Assembly (NCBI GenBank): GCA_002434915.1
Contig: DJLG01000106.1
Coordinates: 1 to 12,401, forward strand
Direction of reading: 5' to 3'
Length of the DNA stretch: 12,401 bases
From: Proteobacteria bacterium UBA6522
GTDB lineage: Bacteria > Pseudomonadota > Gammaproteobacteria > Steroidobacterales > Rariloculaceae
Part shown: piece by piece, positions 1 to 7,279 of the stretch
Numbering within the stretch: position 1 is the first letter of the stretch
Layout: each line of letters opens with the position of its first letter
The notes under the pieces: model-generated
Databases searched by the model: none
Told to the model about the DNA's origin: nothing
What the model saw: the letters and a program-made list of their open reading frames with translations, nothing else
Program-made: the position numbers and the translations under genes

Positions 1-9
1 GGTGACGTT

Positions 10-2187
10 ATGACGAAAAAAAAATATCTACCTCTTCAAAAGAGGCATTCATACATGTTTATTCTCTCTAGTTTATCAGTGGCTCTAATGCTGACTAGTT
101 TTAATTTAAGCGCCCAATCACCGGACATGACCGGTGATGGACCTTTTACGGCAGAGCAAGCTGCTGCCGGGCTTCTTGCCTATAGAACACACTGTGCCAG
201 CTGTCACCAACCAGACCTAGGAGGGTTGAATGAGGCACGGCCTCTCGCAGGCGCAGATTTTATGAACGTTTGGCAAGAACTAACTGCACAACAACTTATT
301 ACGTTTACTCAGCTAACTATGCCCTCATCTCCTGGTGTTCCAGGTAGCCTTGGAGAACAGACTTATATCGAGATTGTTGCTTTTTTGCTCCAAGCTAATG
401 GAGCTAATCCAGGCAATGAAACACTCGCTGCAAACAACATGACTGTCATCGGTGAGGTTGCAACAGGGGTAATGCCTGAGACTTTAAGACAGGGCGTGGC
501 ATCAGCCCTCCCTGCACAACAGTCTGGAGCAGGAGCAGGACTTACTGGGCTTACTCGTGAAGGCCAGATTGAGAGTTTAGAACCGGTTTCCGATGAAATG
601 CTTCGTGACCCTGATCCTGATGACTGGCTTATGATTCGTGGTAATTATCAAGCTTGGAATTACAGCTCTCTGGCAGATATTAATTTAGAAAATGTATCGG
701 ATTTAAGGTTGGAGTGGGCATGGGCAATGACCGAAGGTGGCAGAAGTCAGCCAGCCCCGATTGTTCATGATGGGATTTTGTATCTCGGTAATATGGGTAA
801 TGTAGTGCAGGCCTTGGATGGGGCAACAGGCGAGTTAATTTGGGAGCACTATGTTGGACCTACTGTACCCACTGTGGCTATGCGAGGGTTAGCAATATAT
901 GACGACAAGATTATTGTTTCCACGAACGATGCACGCATCGTTGCCCTTAACTCAAGAAGTGGTGAGCTTATATGGGATATAACCATTGGTGACCGTACCG
1001 ACGGGGATTATCGGAATTCAAGTGGAGCCCTGGTTATTAAGGGGAAAGTTGTTTCCGGTTTGGGTGGATGTGATCGTTACAGGGAAGAGAAATGCTTTAT
1101 TAGTGCTTACGATGTTGAAAATGGTAATGAACTTTGGCGTTTTAATACTATCGCACAAGACCTGGAGCCTGGGGGTGATACATGGGGCGGCTTACCAAAT
1201 CTTTTTCGGGCTGGTGGAGAGACCTGGATAACGGGGAGTTATGACCCTGACTTGGATTTAACGTACTGGGGCGTAGCACAGGCGAAACCATGGATGCCGG
1301 TAAGTCGCGGTAACAGTGCGTTGGATGATGCGCTCTATACGAGTGCAACACTTGCTCTTGATCCTGATAATGGAGATCTTAGTTGGCATTTTCAACATGC
1401 ACCGGGTGAGGCTTTGGACTTGGATGAAGTCTATGAACGAGTTTTGATAGATATTGGAAATGAACAGTTAGTTTTTACGATTGGGAAACCAGGAATTCTA
1501 TGGAAACTAGACCGGGAAACTGGTGAGTTTATTGATCATCACGAGACAATTTATCAGAACGTTTATGATGAAATAGACCCTGAAACAGGTCGGCCTTCAT
1601 ATCGTCAGGACATTATCAATAATTCTCGTGGGGAGTGGGCATCAGCATGTCCAAGCACTGAAGGTGGGCATAACTGGCAAGCGATGAGTTACCACCAGCC
1701 AACCGAACAGCTTGTTATACCCTTAAGTCAAAGCTGTATGGAAATTCGAGGGAGGATTGTCGAGTTTGTACCAGGTGCTGGAGGAACGGCAGCGGACAGA
1801 CGCTGGTATGAGATGCCTGGTACTGATGGCAATATCGGAAAATTGGCTGCTTACAGCGTTGATACGATGGAGGAGCTATGGTCTTTAGAACAGCGAGCTC
1901 CGTTTTTGACAGCGGTGTTATCTACAGGTGGGGAACTTGCCTTTGTTGGTGATTTAGATCGCAACTTCAAGGCTGTAAATGTTAAAACTGGTGAGATACT
2001 TTGGGATACTCGATTGGCTACTTCGGTACAAGGGTTTCCAATTACTTACCGTGCAGGTGGTCGTCAGTTTGTTGCAGTGCCAACAGGTCTTGGGGGTGGT
2101 AGTCCACGAAATGTTCCAAGACTCATTGCGCCTGATATCCGTCATCCTGCTACAGGTAATGCCCTCTATGTATTTGCATTGCCATAG
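10..2187 (+). CDS. Exported cytochrome c-PQQ dehydrogenase fusion (quinohaemoprotein dehydrogenase)
   Basis: Predicted periplasmic quinohaemoprotein that oxidises an alcohol-type substrate with PQQ and passes electrons to its own haem c; the substrate is unknown. Residues 1-36 form a signal peptide (basic start, hydrophobic core, ending near SAQS). A class I cytochrome c domain follows, with CASCH at 62-66 and Met104 as likely sixth haem ligand. From about 203 to the end runs a PQQ beta-propeller with repeated 'ALD..TGELIW'-like blade edges. By-eye alignment to methanol dehydrogenase gives Trp406 as the PQQ floor, Asp440 as catalytic base, and Asp355 and Gln424 in place of the Glu and Asn calcium ligands. 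The usual vicinal Cys-Cys pair is absent; Cys354/Cys362 and Cys547/Cys576 could form disulfides. Only 9 bases precede the ATG (GGTGA at 1-5), so an upstream operon partner may be missed. The order haem c then PQQ matches polyvinyl alcohol dehydrogenases, but specificity cannot be read. The MBL gene follows after 39 bases. Confidence 0.93.
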   Translation: MTKKKYLPLQKRHSYMFILSSLSVALMLTSFNLSAQSPDMTGDGPFTAEQAAAGLLAYRTHCASCHQPDLGGLNEARPLAGADFMNVWQELTAQQLITFTQLTMPSSPGVPGSLGEQTYIEIVAFLLQANGANPGNETLAANNMTVIGEVATGVMPETLRQGVASALPAQQSGAGAGLTGLTREGQIESLEPVSDEMLRDPDPDDWLMIRGNYQAWNYSSLADINLENVSDLRLEWAWAMTEGGRSQPAPIVHDGILYLGNMGNVVQALDGATGELIWEHYVGPTVPTVAMRGLAIYDDKIIVSTNDARIVALNSRSGELIWDITIGDRTDGDYRNSSGALVIKGKVVSGLGGCDRYREEKCFISAYDVENGNELWRFNTIAQDLEPGGDTWGGLPNLFRAGGETWITGSYDPDLDLTYWGVAQAKPWMPVSRGNSALDDALYTSATLALDPDNGDLSWHFQHAPGEALDLDEVYERVLIDIGNEQLVFTIGKPGILWKLDRETGEFIDHHETIYQNVYDEIDPETGRPSYRQDIINNSRGEWASACPSTEGGHNWQAMSYHQPTEQLVIPLSQSCMEIRGRIVEFVPGAGGTAADRRWYEMPGTDGNIGKLAAYSVDTMEELWSLEQRAPFLTAVLSTGGELAFVGDLDRNFKAVNVKTGEILWDTRLATSVQGFPITYRAGGRQFVAVPTGLGGGSPRNVPRLIAPDIRHPATGNALYVFALP

Positions 2188-2226
2188 GGCGATACGTTCA
2201 ACCAACGTGAATTAAAGGGAGGCTCC

Positions 2227-3147
2227 ATGAAAAAATTTGTGATCTTTATAGGTGCAATAAGCTGTATTTCTGTACGAGCTCAAAACCTGATGACTCCTGA
2301 TGAGTTGAATGCTAGCCGAGGTATAAATTTTGATGCTGTAGAAATAAGGGTAGAGTCAATTTCTTCAGATTTGCATGTCCTATTTGGTGTCGGGGGCAAC
2401 GTGCTTGCTTCTATTGGTAGTCAAGGCGTTTTGATCGTCGATGACCAGTTTGCGCCATTAGTTCCAAAGATAAGATCATCAATTAGCGCCTTGGGTGGAG
2501 GTGAGGCAGATTTTGTGATCAATACACATTGGCATTTTGACCATACGGGTGGTAATCCTCTCATGGGAGCCGTTGGTAGCTGGATGGTTTCTCATATTAA
2601 TTCAAGACAAATGATGACGGAGACCCAGGTAGTCAATTTGGTAACGGCTTTAGTAGAGCAGAGTCCATATATGGATCAAGCACTACCTGTTATTACTTAC
2701 GAGGATCAAATGCAGTTTTATTTCAATGGTGAAACTATTGATTTGATGCATTTTGGGCCTGCTCATACGACAGGGGACACTGCGGTTATATTTCGCGGCT
2801 CGAATGTAGTTCATATGGGTGATGTTTTTAATAGGAGCGGGTATCCATTTATAGATGCGGATAACGGTGGAGGAATAGACGGGGTTATCTTGTTTTGTGA
2901 GTCTGTATTGCAACAAATTGAGACTAATACGATTGTTGTTCCTGGCCATGGCCCAATTGGAACCTATACAGACCTAGCTGACTATGTTGCGATGCTTCGA
3001 GAAATTCGGGAGCGTATTGCAATTTTGATTGCTGGAGGCGCGACACTTCAGGAGGTCATTTCTGCCCGTCCCACAGCTGAATGGGATGAGGTTATGGGTG
3101 ATCCGCAACGTCTTTTAGACAGAGCTTATGCGAGCTTGAGAGAGTAG
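2227..3147 (+). CDS. Exported metallo-beta-lactamase-fold hydrolase
   Basis: A 306-residue metallo-beta-lactamase-fold enzyme, probably a periplasmic di-metal hydrolase. Residues 1-18 look like a signal peptide (MKKF, hydrophobic core, VRAQ). The metal set is complete: HWHFDH at 101-106 gives His101, His103, Asp105 and His106; His180 lies in AHTTGD, Asp199 in HMGD, and His241 in VPGHG. The bridging Asp199 points to glyoxalase II-like chemistry rather than a B3 beta-lactamase. A strong Shine-Dalgarno (AGGGAGG, 2216-2222) sits four bases before the ATG. It lies 39 bases after the quinohaemoprotein gene on the same strand, so they are probably co-transcribed; related MBL proteins near quinoproteins are called quinoprotein relay system metallohydrolases, though I cannot prove membership. 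A role in hydrolysing an oxidised product (lactone or ester) is inference. The substrate is unknown. Confidence 0.9.
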   Translation: MKKFVIFIGAISCISVRAQNLMTPDELNASRGINFDAVEIRVESISSDLHVLFGVGGNVLASIGSQGVLIVDDQFAPLVPKIRSSISALGGGEADFVINTHWHFDHTGGNPLMGAVGSWMVSHINSRQMMTETQVVNLVTALVEQSPYMDQALPVITYEDQMQFYFNGETIDLMHFGPAHTTGDTAVIFRGSNVVHMGDVFNRSGYPFIDADNGGGIDGVILFCESVLQQIETNTIVVPGHGPIGTYTDLADYVAMLREIRERIAILIAGGATLQEVISARPTAEWDEVMGDPQRLLDRAYASLRE

Positions 3148-3159
3148 CTAGATAAGCAG

Positions 3160-4200
3160 CTATAGAACCGCACAATCGTATGCTTGAATTTCCTCTTCGG
3201 GAGCCCATTCATAGTGTGCAGTAAATGCAAGGACAGGCTCCGTAAGAGTACCAGGATCAGTTACGGTTGCTTCCCAATCTAACGTACGTTCATCTGCACT
3301 GAGCATAAACCGTTCAGTTACGACTGCAGCTTCGGTTTGTGGAGTTCCTTCATAGTCCATCCAAGGGTAATCAATATTTGAAGTTCTAACGACAAGAGTA
3401 TTTTCATCCCATTGGCCAACCGAGTATCCCATGATCGTAGCCCGTTGATCGTGCAGACTTGTGTCTGCCGTCATATAGATAGTTCTGACGTTATCCCATT
3501 CTTCAAGTCGAAGCGTAATATTTTCTCCGTTTCTAACAAATTCAATTGGATTTGGACTAAACATTGCCTCTGGCATGCCAATCGGTTGGCAGCCAATTTG
3601 CGGGTCATCTGTGACTGAATCCCAAGATGATTTCACTGCTCTAGCCGAATCCGTGAGCGGGAGTCGCGTATGTTCGCTAGTTCTGATGCGTTCTGATGGT
3701 AGCCAGACTCGGAAGATGCTTTCAGAACCATCATCAGCGAAGAGATCCTGATTTAAGGGTGTAGCCGTGAAACCAATATTATTCTCTGACCATCGGGGCT
3801 CTGTATCCCCTCTAGTACGGATTTCAGTGCCATCGGGGAGGAGCATATTTGTGAGATAAATACTGTCGCGACGTCTAGAGCGATGACCAGCTACCCGGAC
3901 TGTTTCACCTACTTCGACCATCTCTTGACTTAACCCACGACGGCCCAAGTTATTGGCGGTTAGTAATTCCAGATCCCAGGTTACAGCTGTACCATCTTCA
4001 CGTGTTGACTGAAGATAAATCCTTACGTGAGGATTTCTCCAACTTACTTCGACAATTTCTCCAACGTACTCTTCTGTTACCTCAAAGTTGTATTCAGCGT
4101 TTGAGTGATGACCGCTTGCTCCATAGGAGCATATAAATAAACAAATAAACGCTACTATCCGGTTTAACCCGCCCCCAGACTGATAGTTGTTATTTTTCAA
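3160..4200 (-). CDS. Exported DUF6152-type protein (paralogue 1), TTG start
   Basis: A 346-residue exported protein of unknown function. The N-terminal half resembles DUF6152: after the signal peptide (about 1-30) come HHS at 31-33, then a beta-rich domain with RNPH at 55-58 and a W-D-L-E-L strand near 75-79. The C-terminal half, about 160-346, holds a second conserved module with a GYSVGQWDENTLVV-like motif at 258-271 and Cys204 and Cys343 as the only cysteines outside the signal peptide, so they may pair. The same layout recurs in the protein at 6170-7213, showing that the two are paralogues. The start is TTG (CAA on the plus strand at 4198-4200), supported by AGGAG ten bases upstream and by the signal peptide beginning right there; no ATG or GTG offers a better choice. 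It is the last gene of the minus-strand run, 36 bases after the di-haem cytochrome gene, and converges on the MBL gene with 12 bases between the stops. Confidence 0.85.
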   Translation of the reverse strand: MKNNNYQSGGGLNRIVAFICLFICSYGASGHHSNAEYNFEVTEEYVGEIVEVSWRNPHVRIYLQSTREDGTAVTWDLELLTANNLGRRGLSQEMVEVGETVRVAGHRSRRRDSIYLTNMLLPDGTEIRTRGDTEPRWSENNIGFTATPLNQDLFADDGSESIFRVWLPSERIRTSEHTRLPLTDSARAVKSSWDSVTDDPQIGCQPIGMPEAMFSPNPIEFVRNGENITLRLEEWDNVRTIYMTADTSLHDQRATIMGYSVGQWDENTLVVRTSNIDYPWMDYEGTPQTEAAVVTERFMLSADERTLDWEATVTDPGTLTEPVLAFTAHYEWAPEEEIQAYDCAVL

Positions 4201-4210
4201 CTTCGTTAGT

Positions 4211-4215
4211 CTCCT
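4211..4215 (-). promoter_or_regulatory. Shine-Dalgarno supporting the TTG start at 4200
   Basis: The minus strand reads AGGAG here, ten bases before the TTG at 4200. The spacing is slightly long. Together with the signal peptide that begins immediately after the TTG, it decides the start of this gene. Confidence 0.55.
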
Positions 4216-4236
4216 GTGTTTTAAGGTATACCTATA

Positions 4237-5265
4237 TCAATTCTCAATATCCATAGAAGCCAAGTACGCTGCGATATTTATCATGTCTTCAACTTCCAGA
4301 CCAGTAACAACTGGTTGCATTAAGTTTGTTGAAGTGCCTCGTCTGGAACCCATTTTTATGTCATATAGTTGCCTGACAGTATAGCTTGGTGAACGTCCAG
4401 CAATTCCTGGTACATAGCCTAGGCCCATAAGGTCTGCTCCATGACAGACACCACACTGTATGGTTTTACCACCACCGTTTGTGACTAATTCTTGGCCTTT
4501 AGCTACCGAACCTATGGGAGCATAAGCGATGAATCCAGCTGTTGGGTCTCGCATGATCTCTGCACGTTCGACATCTTCAGGAGTTTCCATTATTCGCATG
4601 CCAAGAGGCTCCATGCCTGCTCCTTCGCCCTCAATTGGCACATACATGCCTACCACAAAGCGACTTTTGGGCACTTCATCGGTTTCAACAACTCGCACCC
4701 ATGGAGTCCAAGGCATTGAGCCATAGTATTCAGCAGCCTCTTCTATTTGCTGATCTGTCATCCCTTGAGCAATCGTAACCATAAGGCTTGTGTTGAATTT
4801 TCTTGGCTGTGCGCTTTTCCTCATATTGTTCTGAAAATCACGAATCTGTTGTATGAAATAGTCTTTAGGAAGGCCAGCAATACCCGCGTTTTCTGGGCGC
4901 CCTTTACCGTTAGGGTAATGGCATAGTGCACAGGCCCATACATCAGGATAGCGACCGTTTGCAACAATATCTGGCATAGTTGGGTGGTCATCTGGGTACC
5001 AATCAGCTGGGGCAAATGCGTTTCGAATTTGGCCATAGGTGAAAGGTCCTGCAGAGCCCGGCAGATCAAAGACCGTATTAATATCAGGTGAGGGAGGTGC
5101 AACTGAATAAGCCCAATCCGCAGGTGTTACCCCATCATCTGGTGCGTCGCTTATATTCTGTGCCAACACATTTTGACCCAGTATTATCACTAGCAAAAAA
5201 GTAATTGCTTGTAAAAAGTTGGTGGTTGAGACCCTTAAGAGCCTAAACATTTCAATAACAGACAT
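4237..5265 (-). CDS. Exported di-haem cytochrome c (c4-like arrangement)
   Basis: A 342-residue di-haem c protein that should act as electron carrier on the periplasmic side. Residues about 13-35 are strongly hydrophobic (signal peptide ending near VLAQ, or an uncleaved anchor). Haem site 1 is CALCH at 112-116, with Met162 as likely axial ligand before an AQGMTDQQIEEAAEYY helix. Haem site 2 is CGVCH at 271-275, with Met316 as likely ligand before a VEDMINIAAYLASM helix. Both halves carry a GLPKDYFIQQIRDF- or RSPSYTVRQLYDIK-type helix, so the protein is an internal duplication like cytochrome c4, but with a long linker (about 185-265). The start is fixed by AGGGAGG at 5271-5277, five bases before the ATG. 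It lies between the 203-residue unknown gene and the DUF6152-type gene and is probably co-transcribed with both. It is a natural acceptor for the PQQ or GMC dehydrogenases here (inference). Confidence 0.9.
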   Translation of the reverse strand: MSVIEMFRLLRVSTTNFLQAITFLLVIILGQNVLAQNISDAPDDGVTPADWAYSVAPPSPDINTVFDLPGSAGPFTYGQIRNAFAPADWYPDDHPTMPDIVANGRYPDVWACALCHYPNGKGRPENAGIAGLPKDYFIQQIRDFQNNMRKSAQPRKFNTSLMVTIAQGMTDQQIEEAAEYYGSMPWTPWVRVVETDEVPKSRFVVGMYVPIEGEGAGMEPLGMRIMETPEDVERAEIMRDPTAGFIAYAPIGSVAKGQELVTNGGGKTIQCGVCHGADLMGLGYVPGIAGRSPSYTVRQLYDIKMGSRRGTSTNLMQPVVTGLEVEDMINIAAYLASMDIEN

Positions 5266-5270
5266 TCAAA

Positions 5271-5277
5271 CCTCCCT
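5271..5277 (-). promoter_or_regulatory. Strong Shine-Dalgarno for the di-haem cytochrome gene
   Basis: The minus strand reads AGGGAGG five bases before the ATG at 5265. This selects Met1 over the second Met at residue 6. Confidence 0.7.
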
Positions 5278-5337
5278 ACTTAGCGCCATCATGGCACTTA
5301 TTGGTAACGTTGGTCGGAGCCCTTCCAAGGACTATAG

Positions 5338-5949
5338 CTATATTGTGCAACCGTTTGCTGATAGTTGGTAGCGTATTCTATTTCCTGATGAATCCACAAA
5401 TCCCAGTGACTGCTGAAACTGACCGGGAGGTATTGACCTTGGGGCAACTGTCGCCTCTAGTATGAAGAGCCTACTGGAGTTCCCATTCATATAAATTCCC
5501 GCATACGTGCGGGAATTATCGGAGTTGGTCATCTGTAACTGAAGTCCTTCGACGCGATCAATATGTGACCAGGCGTCATGAGTGATTTCACCACCTCTAC
5601 TGCGCATTTCTCTGGCGGCACGAGAGACGGCCGCACGTTGATCGTTGATCCAAGTAGCAGAACTAGTGGCTGCTTCTGTTTTTTCCATAGCAGCATGGAT
5701 GGCTTGTGCATCAGTGAAATCTACGACGGTGACTGAGTAGAGGCTTTGTTGTGAGTTTACGGTATAGACCCTTGCCGGATAGGTTGCATCAAATTCCGAG
5801 AGATAGGTGGTTTCATTAATTTCTGGATCACCTGGAAAATTGATAGTAAAAAAGTCGTTTAGATAGACATGTTCTGTCCAACCCTGTGCATTAGAAATTC
5901 CTGAAAATAACACTAGAAAACTGACTATATATAATTTTTTATAACGCAT
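5338..5949 (-). CDS. Exported protein of unknown function (203 aa)
   Basis: I do not recognise the family with certainty. Residues 1-21 form a clear signal peptide (MRYKK, hydrophobic core, SNAQ), so the product is exported. The mature part has an N-terminal segment with INFPGDP at 36-42, then two beta-type segments (YSVTVVDF at 71-78 and RLFILEATV at 160-168) around a charged, alanine-rich helix (about 82-118, including AAREMRSRGG). The single mature cysteine is Cys201, three residues from the end. There are no haem, metal or catalytic motifs and no membrane segment beyond the signal. It is the first gene of the minus-strand run, 72 bases before the di-haem cytochrome, and faces the second DUF6152-type gene across the divergent region. 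The Shine-Dalgarno is weak. A role as accessory or binding protein to the cytochrome is only a guess from position. Confidence 0.8.
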   Translation of the reverse strand: MRYKKLYIVSFLVLFSGISNAQGWTEHVYLNDFFTINFPGDPEINETTYLSEFDATYPARVYTVNSQQSLYSVTVVDFTDAQAIHAAMEKTEAATSSATWINDQRAAVSRAAREMRSRGGEITHDAWSHIDRVEGLQLQMTNSDNSRTYAGIYMNGNSSRLFILEATVAPRSIPPGQFQQSLGFVDSSGNRIRYQLSANGCTI

Positions 5950-6169
5950 CTTTATCTCATTTTTTAGCGACCCAGTTTATAGTTTATCTGATGTTGGTCC
6001 TGATGCTTCATAAGTTACAGTGTATTTGATTAGTGATATCTCATTGACTTATGAATGAATAAATGGCGTTTATGGTCTGCAGGCTTTCTAGGCTTGATAT
6101 GAATAATTCGTCATAAAGGGTGGAATATCAGTAGAATGCTTCATACCAATTTTGGGGGAGGATTAAAAA
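5950..6169. promoter_or_regulatory. Divergent control region between the minus-strand cytochrome operon and the second DUF6152-type gene
   Basis: A 220-base AT-rich gap separating two divergent gene starts, so it must hold promoters for both directions. It contains a 9-bp inverted repeat (6007-6015 and 6047-6055), a 10-base direct repeat ATGCTTCATA (6003-6012 and 6136-6145), a possible TTGACT -35-like hexamer at 6044-6049 without a convincing -10 partner, and a strong Shine-Dalgarno (GGGGGAGGA, 6154-6162) seven bases before the ATG at 6170. No reading frame of note was seen. Confidence 0.6.
6007..6055. repeat. 9-bp inverted repeat in the divergent promoter region
   Basis: TTCATAAGT at 6007-6015 is matched exactly by ACTTATGAA at 6047-6055. 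The arm centres are 40 bases apart, about four helical turns, and read outward toward each divergent gene. The right arm overlaps the TTGACT hexamer at 6044-6049. It could be a paired operator; chance occurrence in AT-rich DNA is not excluded. Confidence 0.5.
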
Positions 6170-7213
6170 ATGAGATTAATTCTAATCCTAGTCATGATGT
6201 TTTCAGGGGTATCGACTGTTTCCAGCCATCATAGCGATGCTGCACTAGATATGGAGACTGTCTCAATACGTGAAGGCATAATCACTGAGTATAGTTTAAG
6301 AAATCCACATACCTACTTTACCGTTGAAACAACCAATGATTCAGGTGAGGTTGTTGAGTGGACTATTCAGACAGGTTCAGCAGCTAATTCCCGACGCAGA
6401 GGTTGGACTGAAGACATGCTTGCTTTGGGCGACCATGTAACTTTTGGAATTCATGCTTCTCGTGATGGTAGACCTTATGGCTTGCTTAGCTGGGTTCAAA
6501 ATGAACAGGGTGAAAATTTGCCTCTTTCCAGTGGTGAGACTCCTCGAGGCCCGTTAACTGTAAGTTCGGATGCGATTGCCACCAGTATTGAAGGTGTATG
6601 GTTTGCTGATGAGTCACGTCTCTACGATTACCCTGGAGGTTTAGATCAGTTAATGAGGCGTGATCTTACATTGACAGCTAGTGGCGAAGCCGCAATGGTT
6701 GCATTTGATGAAAATTCTGGTGAAAACCCTGAATTGAACTGTATTGGACGACCCACACCCGGGCCTCTTCTTTATACAGAGCTTTACCCAATGCAAATTC
6801 AGTTCAATCAGGCTGATGAGACGATTCAAATTCGTGTTGAGTATTTTGATAGTGAACGGACGGTTTATATGGACCAACGAGAATACCCGGACGCTGCAGA
6901 GCGCTTTGCAGAGGGTTATTCGGTGGGGCATTGGGATGGTGATACGCTAGTTGTGGAGACGAGGAATTTTGAAGACCATCGCTCTCCTTATCAAAATGGA
7001 ATTCCTTCAGGTGCACAGAAATTAGTGGTGGAGAGGTATCAGTTGCTAGAAGGTGGTACGCACATGTCTGCTGAGTTCACGCTTGAGGATCCAGAGTACA
7101 TAGTGGGATCAATGACGAACAGACGGGACTTGATTTACTCACCTCATTTGGAAATATCTCCATTCGATTGCGATATCGAATCTACTAGGCGTTTTGTGCC
7201 GTTGAGTAATTAA
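6170..7213 (+). CDS. Exported DUF6152-type protein (paralogue 2)
   Basis: A 347-residue exported protein of unknown function, paralogous to the product of 4200-3160. The signal peptide covers about 1-19 and is followed at once by HHS at 20-22, which makes a mature N-terminal histidine likely. RNPH occurs at 44-47, the same distance after HHS (24 residues) as in the paralogue. The C-terminal half repeats the paralogue's module, with GYSVGHWDGDTLVV at 249-262 and cysteines only at 191 and 334, matching Cys204 and Cys343. The two proteins thus share domain order, length and a probable disulfide, but sequence identity looks low, suggesting an old duplication or separate recruitment. The gene is monocistronic: it follows the divergent region, has an excellent Shine-Dalgarno, and ends in a strong terminator. 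Function cannot be assigned; metal binding or assembly of the periplasmic oxidases is a hypothesis. Confidence 0.87.
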   Translation: MRLILILVMMFSGVSTVSSHHSDAALDMETVSIREGIITEYSLRNPHTYFTVETTNDSGEVVEWTIQTGSAANSRRRGWTEDMLALGDHVTFGIHASRDGRPYGLLSWVQNEQGENLPLSSGETPRGPLTVSSDAIATSIEGVWFADESRLYDYPGGLDQLMRRDLTLTASGEAAMVAFDENSGENPELNCIGRPTPGPLLYTELYPMQIQFNQADETIQIRVEYFDSERTVYMDQREYPDAAERFAEGYSVGHWDGDTLVVETRNFEDHRSPYQNGIPSGAQKLVVERYQLLEGGTHMSAEFTLEDPEYIVGSMTNRRDLIYSPHLEISPFDCDIESTRRFVPLSN

Positions 7214-7230
7214 GTTAGATTTTTGTTCTG

Positions 7231-7276
7231 ATCGCTCGGCCTGCATGAATTGTGCAAGCCGAGCGATGATTTTTTT
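7231..7276 (+). terminator. Intrinsic terminator after the second DUF6152-type gene
   Basis: A perfect 10-bp stem pairs ATCGCTCGGC (7231-7240) with GCCGAGCGAT (7258-7267). After a one-base mismatch, four more pairs (TGCA with TGCA) close a small loop. A run of seven T follows at 7270-7276. The other strand has no T-run after the stem, so it should act mainly on plus-strand transcription, just before the convergent amidase stop at 7280. Confidence 0.88.
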
Positions 7277-7279
7277 CTC

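Noticed and set aside
2521..2538. HWHFDH read as evidence for a beta-lactam resistance gene
   Set aside because: The motif is general for the MBL fold. A bridging Asp199 and the neighbouring quinoprotein gene point to another hydrolase type.
3143..3165. Possible bidirectional terminator between the convergent MBL and DUF6152-type genes
   Set aside because: Only a five-base stem (TAGCT/AGCTA) is present, with no T-runs on either strand; it is not a credible terminator.
4224..4233. 10-base palindrome AGGTATACCT between the di-haem cytochrome and DUF6152-type genes
   Set aside because: It is single, short, and lies in a 36-base gap inside a likely operon; it has no copies or context suggesting an operator.
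4821..5102. Open frame of 93 codons on the minus strand inside the di-haem cytochrome gene
   Set aside because: It lies wholly within a gene with two complete haem motifs in another frame and shows no domain, signal peptide or Shine-Dalgarno.
5281..5337. Short palindromes (GCCATCATGGC and CCTTCCAAGG) in the gap before the di-haem cytochrome gene
   Set aside because: The stems are four or five pairs with tiny loops and no T-run; this is expected by chance and not enough to call an attenuator.
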